A DNA stretch of 64,000 nt from Bactericera cockerelli. Lineage: Eukaryota > Arthropoda > Insecta > Hemiptera > Triozidae. Below are positions 31,476-44,080 of the stretch, one piece after another. The position numbers were made by a program, and so were the translations under genes. Under the pieces are notes generated by a model that had not been told where the DNA came from, did not search any database, and saw only the letters and a program-made list of their open reading frames with translations. Where the stretch lies: NCBI GenBank assembly GCA_024516035.1, contig CM044958.1:48584576-48648575 (forward strand). The letters run 5' to 3'. Positions within the stretch are counted from its first letter, which is position 1, and each line of letters begins with the position of its first letter.

Positions 31476-32758
31476 AATTCAAAGCATAGGAAGTACCGAT
31501 ATGTAAATGAAGATAATTAACACGTAATAAAGCTAACTGATCTCAAGGCATGGGTCCAACTGGCTCCCCGCTGGTTGCTATGGACTCTGGCGGTTGCTAA
31601 GGACGCGAATACATGCTGAGCCAAGCAGAAACCGTTTGAACTGGGTTCTGATGGTCTCTATCAATTTCGAATCTTGGATTGGAAACGCTAGTTCCAAAAG
31701 GATTCGTCAAATTAGCGCTAGTGTGCGGGTATTTATTTATTTATTATTTTTTTTCAACAATTTTTATAGATGTTTATTATACAACAAAGGTTTTTAACAC
31801 CGGGTATTAATTTAGTTTATACAAGGTTGAGCCAAATCCAGGTTTCACGTAAACTTGTGAATTTTTTTCGAATGGTGGGTTAAGGCTTTACTAAACTCGA
31901 TGTCAAAAACATTAAGCCATAATAAAATGAAAAATAAATGCAAAATTATTACTTTATCTATTTTACTCTCGTTTCAACATCACGTACTTAGTGGTAATTG
32001 TTATTTTGGAATAATTATTTCGTTGAATAAATAAATCAGCAATATTAATATTATTTCATTTAAATAAACCATTGCATTGCATTATTATTTATGAAAACAA
32101 TGTGCCAAAATATTAAACTCTTGAACAATAATGTTTGAAAATAATTATGATTCCAGATTTCGTTCTGTAATGAACGTTTTGTTTTTTAAAATTAATTTCG
32201 TTGACATGTCCATATTATTATGGCATGGTTCTGTTAGTGCATCATGTTGTTGAATAATTTTCAGCAAAATTGCATGTCTCAGATTTGATTTCCTCAATGT
32301 ACGTATGCTAGTATGAATATGAGTAACATTTTTTTTACAATTTTTCATATATTACCTATATATATTTTACAGCAAGGTTTATAAAAAAGTCGAACTTTTT
32401 GGGTTTAAATAAGATTTTTTCTTGTGAGGAAAACTTTTGTTTGCAATGTGAAAAGTGGTAATTTTTTTTCACAATTTTATTTTATTTGTGCCAATAAAAT
32501 AAAAGGTTATTTGTGCCAATATCCTTGGTTTTAAGTTAATATTGGTTTTAAACAGATTTATATTGAGGGATCAGTTGCCAGCATAAACATTCAGAACTAT
32601 TACCTGCTAATGAAAGCAAAATAATAAGCTCGAAACAGCTGTTGAGGTTTGTTCTGATAATCAATTGATTATTATATACAAACAAATAATGGTGAAAATT
32701 CAAATACAAAATTGACAAAATTAATATAAACAGGAAAAATAAATAAATAAACAAAGTA
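31476..32758. other. AT-rich spacer, no gene
   Basis: No repeat family or coding signal identified. The block at 31545-31700 is more GC-rich (ccgctggttgctatggactc, ggcggttgctaaggac) but shows no exon signals. Confidence 0.4.
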
Positions 32759-32760
32759 TA

Positions 32761-34841
32761 CAGTATGTTTCAGAAAAGGTGGCCACCCCCTCGTAACTTT
32801 TGAACGCGACGGAATTTTTTAATTCTGTAAAGTCCTAGGTATAGGAAGTGCCCTATGGCCCATCCTGTGGTCATATTTATTTTTGGCCCCGGTTGGCCCT
32901 TCCGGCTTTTAGGCCATATTTTTTCATTTTTCTCGCGAATTTTAAATGGAATGCTATATTTTTTATTCCTGTTAATTAAAGTCCAAGTTAGGTTGAGTAT
33001 AATGAGCTTTTAAATTTTTCAAAAACCTTATCAGGGGCGGAGCTAGTAGGGTGCAAGTTTCAAAATTGTTACACCCTGTATTTCAGCGTTAGTTAGATTT
33101 TTTAGTACTTTTTTTATGTTCATAGGTTCAAAATATTGTTTTACACCATATGAAATCAAAAAAATATTCTTGTTTACTTCTAATCAGGGTCATAGTAAGG
33201 TTTTTGTAAAAGTACTTTTTTTCTCACGTCAATTTTTCCGTAAATTAATGGTGTTCTCGAAATTGGCATTTTTAGAGGTGAAAGTCTGCAGTGACATATG
33301 TTTTTTATGCTTGAAATCGAAAGAAAACTTAACGGAGAAGCGATTAAAATCATAAAAAAAGCTATTTAACCTGCTAGTTTTTTCACGACAGTGTCCGGTA
33401 AAGTGGGTGAATTTCGTATTGGATTTTTTTTTTTTTTGAGGAAACACAATTGGCATAGAAAATAAATAATATCTAATAATGGAATATTACTTCAATAAAC
33501 ATAACTAAATGCAAAATTAAATTAAAATTATTTCTTCTTAATCAGTGCCGGATATTTTTTTTTTTTCTCTCTCTCTTTTTTTTCACTTTTCAAAGTTCAA
33601 GTTGTATCAAAAATAATCATCGGATAATGCTACTTCTAAAGTCGGCCTAGGGGTCCCCTCTTGAGACAATTTTAGTTGGTAAGTTGGTAAAATCTGTAGA
33701 AAACACATTGTCAATAATTCTGGAGTCAGTCCGATGGCGCTTTGAATGCAACGATTCTTGTAGGATCACCGAAGTTAAGCAACGTCCAGCGAGGAGAAGA
33801 CTTCGTGATGCTGGCGTTCCGGCCTAACCCAGGCCGGGTGAGATAAATGTGTTTAGGAGGTTGGTGAGTTTCTTGCGAATGGAATGTAACACCCCCGTTA
33901 TGATATGACCATGCAGTTGAAACGCGATATTAAACCCAAATTAAAAAAAAATCATACTGGTGTTGCTAGTAATGAATACCAGGTCTCTAAATAAAAATCT
34001 AATGATCTCAAAATTTAAGAGAAAAATATACCAGGTCAAGTACCAAACTCTTGAGGGTGAAAAGAAATAATCTTCATTTAATTTCGCATTTAGTTATGTT
34101 TATTGAAGTATTATTCCCTTATTAGGTATTATTTATTTTCTATGCCATTTGTGTTTCCTCAAAAAAAAAAAAAAAAAAATCCAATACTAAATTCACCCAC
34201 TTTACCGGACACTGTCGTGAAAAAACTAGCAGGTTAAATGGCTTTTTTTATGATTTTAATCGCTTCTCCGTTAAGTTTTCTTTCGATTTCAAGCATAAAA
34301 AACATATGTCACTGCAGACTTTCACCTCTAAAAATGCCAATTTCGAGAACACCATTAATTTACGGAAAAATTGACGTGAGAAAAAAAGTACTTTTACAAA
34401 AACCTTACTATGACCCTGATTAGAAGTAAACAAGAATATTTTTTGATTTCATATGGTGTAAAACAATATTTTGAACCTATGAACATAAAAAAAGTACTAA
34501 AAAATCTAACTAACGCTGAAATACAGGGTGTAACAATTTTGAAACTTGCACCCTACTAGCTCCGCCCCTGATAAGGTTTTTGAAAAATTTAAAAGCTCAT
34601 TATACTCAGCCTAACTTGGACTTTCATTAACAGGAATAAAAAATATAGCATTCCATTTAAAATTCGCGAGAAAAATGAAAAAATATGGCCTAAAAGCCGG
34701 AAGGGCCAACCGGGGCCAAAAATAAATATGACCACAGGATGGGCCATAGGGCACTTCCTATACCTAGGACTTTACAGAATTGAAAAATTCCGTCGCGTTC
34801 AAAAGTTACGAGGGGGTGGCCACCTTTTCTGAAACATACTG
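32761..34841. mobile_element. foldback / long-TIR DNA transposon (Tc1/mariner-type ends)
   Basis: The outer ends are cagtatgtttcagaaaaggt and its exact complement, flanked by TA. The arms, about 775 bp each (32761-33537 and 34062-34841), remain nearly identical along their whole length. The 524-bp loop holds a 5S-SINE. The open frames in the arms mirror each other and show no transposase motif. Confidence 0.85.
33727..33952 (+). repeat. 5S-SINE, box C-less subfamily, in the foldback loop
   Basis: gatggcgctttgaatgcaac, gatcaccgaagttaagcaac, gacttcgtgatgctggcgtt, then the core taacccaggccgggtgagat. It ends ccatgcagttgaaacgcgat with an A9 tail. Confidence 0.88.
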
Positions 34842-34857
34842 TATATATACAATATTT

Positions 34858-34916
34858 ATGTCCTAACTCAAGGGCGGGATTATTGCCTATGGTAATCTCT
34901 TCCACCCAACCCTTGA
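34858..34916 (-). repeat. Rep-C fragment
   Basis: tgtcctaactcaagggcggg then attattgcctatggtaatct and ccacccaacccttg, the reverse of the Rep-C 5' side. It lies 15 bp from the foldback end. Confidence 0.7.
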
Positions 34917-35134
34917 TCATGTACATCTACATGTAGAACAACTTCCAATCCTGTTTTTATACTGATACTGATGTACAATAAAATACGCTGAAAGTATGAG
35001 ATGAGCATAACCTCTATATTATTCACTGTTACTCTCACGTAAATAATCTCCCGATATGGTATTGCAGTGTGCTAACAAATGAGTGACCGATAAATCAAAA
35101 TATAATTCTGCATATCGATTTATCGATAATAATA

Positions 35135-35330
35135 ATAACACTCTTTAGTGGAAGGTAACCACTAGGCGAGGTTAATGCTCAAAGCATTTTCTGCCACCTA
35201 ACCCTCAGAGTCTTATTATTATGTGGTTACAAACTCAAATTAATGAGGAAAAATTCATGCACTGGGTGGGTTTCGAACCAACGGACCCCTACGCTACCTG
35301 GATCACCAGACCAGGTCTTCATTGACTGTA
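35135..35330 (-). repeat. SINE-B copy
   Basis: Reverse order from ctctttagtggaaggtaacc through acctaaccctcagagtctta and gtgggtttcgaaccaacgga to ctggatcaccagacc. Confidence 0.85.
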
Positions 35331-35387
35331 GCATATTGACTGAATAACATATAAAAAGTTTTCATACTATTTGTGGTAATCACTTTC

Positions 35388-35510
35388 TTGATATTACAAC
35401 TACTCAAACTCGTTTTACTAAATATTCACTGAACTTGGGACTTGAACCACCGACCTCCAGGTTACGAGTCCGCCGCCTTATCACTAAATCTACTGAGGTT
35501 GGTTTATATT
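35388..35510 (-). repeat. SINE-C copy
   Basis: attacaactactcaaactcg, cttgggacttgaaccaccga, cctccaggttacgagtccgc: reverse of the SINE-C body and head. Confidence 0.8.
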
Positions 35511-36467
35511 TTGACTGAACACGACAGACATCACGTCTCCTCAAAAAATACTTTCTGGAAAACGAAAAACGTGACTGTCAATAAGATATTTTTGCCAATA
35601 GGTACCTGTATGATTAGTTTTTAACCAAATTTCAAAATTTGGCGGCCGTGTTTTTCAAAACCGACGCATGGCAGAAAAGTGCAACATGCAACATCCATAG
35701 CCAGGAAAGTGATGCTAGTATTCACTCATTTAGCAAGTTAATGTCCTCTAATTATCAAATTTACCCAGTCATTACACCCATTAAAATGAATTTATTGATA
35801 CCAATTCATATGGAGATCTTCACTTCAGTAATATCCGTCTGTAACAGAGGAAACGTATAAATCATACGACTAAAAACACTTCACATTACCGTACAAAAAT
35901 AAATAATAAAACACCGAAGATAATTATAAAAACACCGCCGATGATTATAATTAATACCCAAAATAATGAAACGCAACATTTAAACTATTTTTTCAAGATG
36001 CTCTGGTGGTCGATATTAATACCATAATTTATCTAGTGTCATTCAGCGAATACTTTAACACCATCAGAGAGCACTTAAATTGTGACATCGGTTTCTGTCG
36101 GGTGCTTCCTCTCAGTTTCAAACTGGCTGGATACTGTTTTCTTACACCTAATTTTAACATTTACAGGCAAGAACCATGTCAATTAAATTTCAAAGTAACA
36201 AATCAAACTACAGGTAAAAGAGAGAGATGGGAGGGCCCTACAACGAAATCAGTAGGGTCCTACAGCGCCGCACTTGAAGTAATGATATTTTTCGGTTCCA
36301 GGTGCGGTTAGGTCTTTGAGAAGGTAGGTTTTTTAGTGGGTGGAAATCCCATACTCCAAATCAGGATGACCTGGGTGTTTTGAAAAGATTTTTTCCTGCC
36401 TTCAACCAAAAAAAGGTATGATAAAAATCACTTATGGCGGAATTATAAGACGTTTTTGTTATATTAT
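35511..36467. other. no recognised gene
   Basis: The 101-codon frame at 36006-36311 (+) has a mixed composition but no motif I know and no splice context. I would not call it a gene. Confidence 0.4.
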
Positions 36468-36600
36468 TATTATTATTAAACATGTTGGATCAAGTTTTAT
36501 TTACAAATAACATAGAATATATACATACATAGAAATTAAAATTAACAAAACAAAACTTGATCAAGGGCGGTGCTAATGCCAACGGCATTCTCTTCCATGT
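36468..36600 (-). repeat. Rep-I copy
   Basis: Reverse of 9500-9625: gatcaagttttatttac, aaaacaaaacttgatcaagg, gcggtgctaatgccaacggc, attctcttcca. Confidence 0.6.
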
Positions 36601-38735
36601 TATATCTCTGTGGAGCTACGTAAGTCTCGATTTGCATATCTATTGTCTGAGGGCAAAATTAATAAATACCTCAGTGGCGCTAAGTCTTCTCCCATCTTCT
36701 CAAACTCCCATCTTATCAACAGCCATCTTATCAACAGCCATCACAACCAAATCAAATCTTCTTGACTTTCAGCCGTCTGAGCAATGTCTCAAGCGTTATT
36801 TCTTTTAATACTATTGGTCAATACCTTGCTTGAGACATTGCTCAATCCGAATTCTCATTTCATACAGCTGTTACAGATCATTCTGAATCCTATCAATCCA
36901 TGAAACATGAATGCGTTGTGCTGTTACGTCACAGCCGGCGGAAACTCCAAATTGTGTAGGGCGTCGAGAAATTAAATTGAAAATTTAAAACAAATTTATG
37001 ATGACGAATTAGTCGCGAGACGGCGAGCGCACATGAAAGAGAGCTGAACACTCTTAAAAATTGTCAAAAAAAACTCTTACGGAGCCTATTTTTGATCTTC
37101 TTACATAAATAATGAAATTGTCGACAATGGACGGATTAATGTCAACACCGCTTTGTAATTAGCTCGGAGAACATAGCTCATTTTTATTTTCTCTATAAAC
37201 AACCGGAGAGAGTGATCAAAACTTCAACGTGAGCTGTCCTCGCCGGTGTTGCCAAAATAGAAGATGTGGGTGTTGTGAGTTCGCCGCTCAAAGGAAATGC
37301 TCAGACAACCCTGTAATCGCTATTTAAAATGTGGGGCATGCGAGGTATTGTAATTTTAAGAATTTCAAGATGTTTGTCTGACTTGGTACTTTTTTAAAAT
37401 TAGTTTTGCTCGGACCTCTTTCAGCCATGGCTTTAACAGTTTTGTATCGATAAAATAATGTTAAATAGATTCATTAGTTGATTATTATATTCACTTATTC
37501 TTTGTTGTATCTCTTAAACTTGATTATGCATCTAAAATGAAAGCAAATAAAGCCAAAAGATTGCCTGATAAAGTGTGTCCTTTTCAAAAAATATTTGTGT
37601 TCAAATCAAGAGCTTTGCTGAGAAATCCAGATCACTTAAACCCAACATTCTCAATCACGAGATCATTTCTACCGATCTAAACAAAGAGTAAAATAACATT
37701 TAGTACCGAACTTTCTCAGACAAAACTCTTTAATAATTCTACGAGAAATGCCGTAATTCTCTAGATCTATTCTTGAAGATCTAGGAGTATTTTCTAACGA
37801 TCTATTTCTAAAGACCTATTAGGACGCTTCCTGAAGATCTAAAACTTTGTCAAATAGGATTTGCAAGTTATAGATAAGTTCGCAAAGTTCTAATTATGGT
37901 TCGCAACTTCGCACGAACGCATGCCAAATCGTGCATATAATGCGTTCCCCTTCAATGTTGGTAAATTGGTACAATCTGGTTGATATTTTCGATTTCTGGT
38001 TTCGCTAGATCGATCTACTGATGAGCATTTGAGAATCGTTAACCCTTTCGATAGTCGAAAGAACTAGTAGAAACCGTGGATGAGACATTCTTTAAAGTAA
38101 ATTTCACTTGAAGAGTAACTTCATGAGATGATCCTCAAAATCCAAAAGACTTGTCAGGAAAGTCTGCCCAAATCGAGAATGCAAACCATGACCTCTGAAA
38201 CAAATGCAGTAAATAAATGAATTCATAAATCATAATACAGGATTAAGTTTAAGAAAAATACAAAAACAAATTAGTAAAATACAATAAAATTATCATAAAT
38301 CTACTGATGACCAATTGACCATTTGAGAATCGTTAACCCTTTCGCTAACGTTAACATAAATAATATAAATCAAACCAATTCACCTTTGCTGGGGTACAAA
38401 CCAAAAGCAGTAGTCTCTTGAGAAAAAAAAACAAGGTACTAGACTACTCGATTACGAGAAGGGTTAATAGGTCCTGTTCGCCGAAGCCGATATGATTTGG
38501 TGCATGGGAATCATTAAGGCAAAGTTGTGCAGATCCCTCAGATCACAATCTACGGTTAGATCTGGAAGTTGGAGAACTTTGTAAAGTACTTCCAATACTT
38601 GCTTCCATAATTATATTCCACAAACTCTACTTAGTACACGAGATGTATACCTTCAATGCACTTAGTTCCATATATGTACTTACTGACAATTCCTACTTAC
38701 ATATTATATTAAACAATTTAGACAGAATTAACCAC
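36601..38735. other. repeat-poor block, possible regulatory DNA
   Basis: Over 2 kb without any repeat family seen elsewhere in the window. It has a locally higher-GC segment (about 36,900-37,300). Agatcta-type words are dense at 37,650-37,860. A phrase (catttgagaatcgttaaccc then tttcg) is repeated at 38025 and 38321. No coding signal. Confidence 0.4.
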
Positions 38736-38739
38736 CATT

Positions 38740-38932
38740 AAACAACAGGTGAGGTTAATCGTTAAAGCATTTTCTACCACCTAACCTTCGGAGTCTTATT
38801 ATTATGTGGTCATATACTCGAATTAATGAGGAAAAATGCATGTATTGGGTGGGATTCGAACCAACGGATCCCCACACTTCCTGGATTACCAGACTAGCGT
38901 CTTAACCACTTGTCTAACTAATGCACGGAATC
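38740..38932 (-). repeat. SINE-B copy
   Basis: Reverse order: caggtgaggttaatcgttaa, cacctaaccttcggagtctt, gtgggattcgaaccaacgga, cctggattaccagactagcg. Confidence 0.85.
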
Positions 38933-38984
38933 TTCTGGTTCAGAATGAACTCAGCTAATCCTCTTTTTTTTAAATAATTTCACC

Positions 38985-39147
38985 CCCGGAAACGCTTTCG
39001 CATTACTTCAGGGCACTTTACCTTTACATTCATGCTATTCCGGAAAGGGACAAAATCGGTCAGACTTTTTCGCTCCGGCCGGGATTCGAACCCGCAACCT
39101 CCGAGTCAGCTAGCAATGCTCTTAACCACTGAGCCACGGAGGTCGGC
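38985..39147 (-). repeat. SINE-F copy
   Basis: On the minus strand: tRNA-like head ctccgtggctcagtggttaa, gagcattgctagctgactcg and box B gggttcgaatcccgg. The body is gtctgaccgattttgtccct, ggaatagcatgaatgtaaag and tgccctgaagtaatgcg. Second copy at 48118. Confidence 0.8.
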
Positions 39148-39725
39148 AACCGCTTGTCAGGAGAATTCGGCAGTTAATACCTGATTACTAACGTCATCAT
39201 CTAACACAAAAAAAACACGGAAGAATACGCCGAGGAACAACATCAATTAAGAAGAATTAATTGGCGATCATTAAACTGAAATCAATTATTTGATGGGTAA
39301 TGTGCACCGAAAAACAAGGAACTCTTTAGTTTTGACCATAAAACTTAAACGAACAACATTTATTGACTTCAAAAACCCGAATTGAATTCAGAACAGATCT
39401 CTGAGTCATAAAAAGATCAAAGAGATGGTTAAATAAATACACAATATAGTCCAACTCGAAGCAAAATAAGCTATTAGTCTCTCCATTTTTTAACTTCGAA
39501 ACTAGGCTAAAGCTAAATATTATTTCTGCCATAAAAAAGTTACTCTCAGACTTAGGGCAGCTAAGATTGGTAATTTGGTATAGGCTTGATAAAATAATAG
39601 ATTATTCCTCAATTTTATTCTGGGAATTTTAGCACCAGGCAGAGCCTAAGGCATTACCAGAAAGTTTTTTTTTAATATTCAACAGGTCACAAAATTTCTT
39701 TATCTCAGACTGGAAAAGATCAGTG

Positions 39726-39762
<37 letters not shown>

Positions 39763-39855
39763 CAATTAAAGAAAATTAGGAATAAAAATTTAGTTATGAA
39801 TTGTTGTGTTGATTGACATTCAGGGTTTCCCTATTTCTTCGCTATGAATTAATGA
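39148..39855. other. AT-rich spacer with a 31-base poly(T) run
   Basis: No gene. The T run at 39730-39760 is a plain homopolymer. Confidence 0.5.
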
Positions 39856-40047
39856 TACAGTTGAACGTGGAAATAAGAGAAACTTGGATATAAGAGAAAA
39901 CTGGATATAAGAGAAACCTGGGTATAAGAGAAACCTGGATATAAGAAAAAACTGGATATAAGAGTCACCTGGATATAAGAGAAACGTGGATATAAGAGAA
40001 AAACATTTCGGTTCCCTTGAGTCCTCTTATATCCAGGTTCGACTGTA
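39856..40047. mobile_element. TA-type MITE, copy 3, with internal 16-17-bp tandem units
   Basis: tacagttgaacgtggaaata at the left and tatccaggttcgactgta at the right. The inside is about eight repeats of ctggatataagagaaa with small variations. Confidence 0.8.
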
Positions 40048-40499
40048 TATCTACTGATGATATTCGCCACCTTGCAATACACTTTTTCGACCTTGTAAAT
40101 GTTCAACTTAATTCTACTGGTAAAACATTTAGCTGAGAGAATGAACGAAAGTGGCCATTGTAATCATGTTGAACACAATTAAAATCTCATGCATGTCTTT
40201 GTTATCTGTCACCTAAATTTAATTTAATCCTGCCCTGGTGTGACTCTGTAGCTTCATAAAACTAAAACCCCGGAAATGTTAAAATTAAAAATCCATTATG
40301 CGAGAATTAGTTAAGAAAACAAGATCATGTTGACTTATTTGAAGAGATAAACTCTTTAGATTTACTAATAAGTGAAGAAACAAAGAACTTGATGGTAAGA
40401 TACAACATACAATGATAAGATACAAACACATTTGTCAGTAAGATACGTTTATTACGAGTATGTGGATAGGTACCAAGCATAATAACAATAATAATAAAT

Positions 40500-40710
40500 A
40501 GAGGTTAATAGAAGGTAAACACCAGGCGGGGTTAATGAATGATCAAAGCATTTTTTACCACCTAATCTTAAGTCTTATTATGTGGACACAAACTCACATT
40601 AATGAGGAAAAATTCATGCTCTGTGTCACTGGGTGGGATTCGAACCAACGGATCCTTAGGCTACCTGTATTACTAGACTAGCGCGTCAACCACTTGACTA
40701 CTAGTGCATA
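40500..40710 (-). repeat. SINE-B copy
   Basis: Reverse order: ggtaaacaccaggcggggtt, attttttaccacctaatctt, gtgggattcgaaccaacgga, cacttgactactagtgca. Confidence 0.82.
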
Positions 40711-40758
40711 GCATAAGTACTACTACACACTACACATATCCGTACCTACTCGCACATA

Positions 40759-43115
40759 CAGGGTGGACCAAAAAAACGTTTACACCCGTTAATGGTAGAT
40801 TACTGACGACATTTCCAGCCCGGATCTGCAATCCTTTTTTTCGGATTCGCCTTTGTAACTGCACAAAGTGATTTTTTGCAACTTTCCAAAAAAGTCCGAC
40901 TTTGGCTTATTCTTCAGGTCAGTACTTTTTTCCTGTTTAAGATGAGTTGATTCTGAACAATTCTCCAGAAAGCTAACAAAATTTCGATGTTTCTAGTCAC
41001 ACTACTTTGTTTTTTACGGTTTGGTTTGTCATATTTTTTTACACCTGAACGGAAAAAAACACTCGAAAAAACTTTTTTACTAAATAAAACACTCGACATT
41101 TGTCCGAACAAATTTTGGCACAGACACGGGCAAGTTTGATAAAAGTTGGCGGCCACCCCGAGGATGCTAAAAAATAATTTTACGATTTTTTATCACGTGA
41201 TCTTCTGGGAAAAATTATTAGATGTTTGCCAAAAACTCTTCAAAAATCCTGAGAGTTTTCTAGTTGTAGATTGTGTAAGGGCGTCTTGTATTGTTTACAA
41301 TAATTGTTTACATTGCTTTTTTTGAATACCGCGGTCTCACATACCTTCATCAGCCTGTTTAGAAAAATTCAAATGATAATTTTCGTGCTTCTCAGTTTGT
41401 CAGTGGTGTTAGCTAGATATGTCAGTGCTAAGAGTGTTAGTCGCTCATCCGAGGTTCTATTCTCGGCGGTCAATATTTTTTTAATTATCAAAAAAATCTG
41501 ATGGAATATTTTATTCATACCTGTATCTGACCTGTTGTATGGTTTTTTTACTAACAACTTATGGTTTTTTTGGGGGTAATACCATCCGAAAATTGAGTTA
41601 TATCAGATACTATTGGTATCACAATACACATAATTATTTTTCATGTAAGACCCTGAGAGACTGCCTTGATAATGTATGGATGGTTCTTCTTATGCTTCCC
41701 TACGAGAAAAAAAAAAAAAAAACTAGCGAATTTTCCTAACGATAATAGACTTTATGAAATGAAGCCAGGTAAATATGTAGGTAGGTTCTTCTATCATAAA
41801 CAATCCTAATTAAATAACAAATACCTACCGATTTCCAACTCTTAATAGAAATCTTGAAAAAAAAACATGATAATATTTTGTAAAATTAATAAACTTTTGC
41901 AGTCTTTATTATGTTTTATACTATTTTGATATAAACAAAAAGGTATTTTAAAAAAACATTTTGTGTTAGTATGTTCAATGAAAAACGATTAGAAGCGCAC
42001 GATTAGCTCAGTGTGGAAGATCCCACCCCGGTCCGAACGCCAGAGCCAGCAAAAAAATCATGACTACAAAATAAAAAAGACTGTTGCCATTTTTTATTTA
42101 GCCATAGTACCCTCTACCTTCTTGCCTCTCTCTCTCTCCCTTCTCAATTCCCTCAGAGGAACTGTTGGAAGTGTCATCCACCTTCCTGGATGCAAAGGTT
42201 GAACCTCTTCATCATGTTCCGTCGAATGTTGCGGAAGATTCCAGGTTTTTCTGTCAGGTCGTGGAATGCCAACAGGATTCTTGCTACCAGATTCTGCTAC
42301 TCTTGTGTCTCCACTGGCATTTCGTAAACTATGTTTTTCACGTGATCCCAAATGTTCCTGATGGCAGCTTCATATGCTAAATGCATATCTGCCATTTTAG
42401 CATCCGAATAATAATAATTATGTAACTTGTACTAAAAAAACTCAAGAAGTTTAAAGATAATATTTCATAGAATGCAGAAAAATATGCTTGAAAACTATCA
42501 TCGAGAAACAAACAATCATTCATTTGACTGGCCTTTAATTAATTCCAAGGAAAATAATTATCAGACATAAATAGCTAATTACTCTCTGAGTACAAGACGA
42601 CCCTACACGGTCAACACTTTTAAGATTTTGAACATCATTTTTTGAGACTTACCTGGTTCGTTTTCCCAGAAAATCACGTGATAAAAAATCGTAAAATTAT
42701 TTTTTAGCATCCTTGGGTTGGCCGCCAACTTTTATCAAACTTGCCCGTGTCTGTGCCGAAATTTGTTCGGGCAAATCTTGAGTGTTTCAAAGTGTAAAAA
42801 TCTTACATGAGAATTTTTTTTCTATTCAGGTGTCAAAAAAGATGCCAAACCAAACCGTAAAAAACAAAGTAGTGTAGCTAGAAACATCGAAATTTTGTTG
42901 GCTTTCTGTAGAATTGTTCAGAATCAACTCATCTTAAACAGGAAAAAAGTACTGACTTGAAGAATAAGCCAAAGTCGGACTTTTTCAGAAAGTTGCAAAA
43001 AATCACTTTGTGCAGTTACAAAGGCGAATCCGAAAAAACGGATTGCAGATCCGGGCTGGAAATGTCGTCAGTAATCTACCATTAACGGGTGTAAACGTTT
43101 TTTTGGTCCACCCTG
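40759..43115 (-). mobile_element. decayed mariner-like element with ~450-bp terminal inverted repeats
   Basis: TA-flanked ends cagggtggaccaaaaaaacg and cgtttttttggtccaccctg. The arms (40759-41216 and 42664-43115) match over their full length, with scattered substitutions and small indels. The 1.4-kb inside keeps only the end of a transposase gene (42153-42385); the 5' two-thirds of that gene are gone. The short solo end at 5795 may be related. Confidence 0.85.
42153..42385 (-). pseudogene. transposase C-terminal remnant of the mariner-like element
   Basis: The minus strand reads AAIRNIWDHVKNIVYEMPVE, then RNIRRNMMKRFNLCIQEGG, and after a TGA, HFQQFL with a terminal TGA at 42153-42155. There is also a stop after 'ETQE'. 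This pattern (…HFQ.. at the very end) is familiar from insect mariner/IS630-type transposases. The catalytic domain is absent, so it is a relic. Exact clade unknown. Confidence 0.7.
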
Positions 43116-43184
43116 TATATTATGTACATTAGAATCTAGTGGTTTAAATTTTTTTTGAACAATTCCACCTTTTTGAGCTTAACT

Positions 43185-43428
43185 TCGCTTTCAATTGCAT
43201 GGTCATATCACAACGGGGGTTTTACTCTCCATTCACTGGACACTCACAAACCAGCTACTCAAATTAACCTCACCCTGCCTGAGTGGGGCCAGAATTTGCC
43301 AGCATCAGGGGTGATCGTACTTGAATGGTCAATCATCCAAGTCCTAAACTCGCTGGACGTTGCTTAAGTTCAGTCACAAAACGAGATCTGGTGGATTCAA
43401 AGTACAATCGACACTGGCTCCACACCTA
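43185..43428 (-). repeat. 5S-SINE, box C retained
   Basis: Reverse order: ctttcaattgcatggtcata, acgggggttttactctccat, taacctcaccctgcctgagt, then cttggatgattgaccatt (on the minus strand) and the box A region, and head end ccagtgtcgattgt. Keeps the segment that the box C-less subfamily lacks. Confidence 0.85.
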
Positions 43429-43509
43429 TTAGGTTCCACGAACTTTGCCGGTCATAGAAATTTTTGTCGGGAATGGCAATAAAATAAGTATTAAACCATA
43501 GAAAAGTTG

Positions 43510-43662
43510 TCATATTTGTGTTGATCACAATCCGTGATATCACAATAAAATAAGTCAAACTCGCTTTACTAAATTTTTGCTTAACTTGGGACTCGAACCA
43601 CCGTCCTCCAGATTAAAAGTTCGCCGCCTTTTCGATCAAGATATTTAAACTGAGGTCGCGGT
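43510..43662 (-). repeat. SINE-C copy
   Basis: atatttgtgttgatcacaat, caaactcgctttactaaatt, cttgggactcgaaccaccgt, ttcgccgccttttcgatcaa. Confidence 0.82.
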
Positions 43663-44080
43663 TGGTTCAATGAAATAACTACATAGTATCATACCTTAAT
43701 TATTCTCTCTGTAAATAAACAGATACAGATACATATAGTCGTGTTTTTGATATTTTGTCGAGAATGATTCATGCTACAGATATTTATTTGTTATTCAATC
43801 GAGAAGTTATCCGGGGAATAGTTCTACATCCGGACCTCCAAAAATATTGAGGATCTCAGAAATGTCAACGCTTTAAATAGGTATTTCAAATGGAAATATG
43901 ATCGGAATTATCGATAAATATTTGTTTTAATTATATCTATTATCATATTATGTCCCTTTTTTATTCATATTGTCAAGTGTTGTATCGGCGTGCTTGTGAA
44001 TCAACATCCAATGTTTTTTAATGACCGCCAAAGATGTCAGTAAGAAGTACAGCACAACTCTTTCTTGTGATAAAGTCTGT

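Noticed and set aside
36006..36311. 101-codon open frame
   Set aside because: No recognisable domain, no splice context and no repeat of it elsewhere. Not enough to call a gene.
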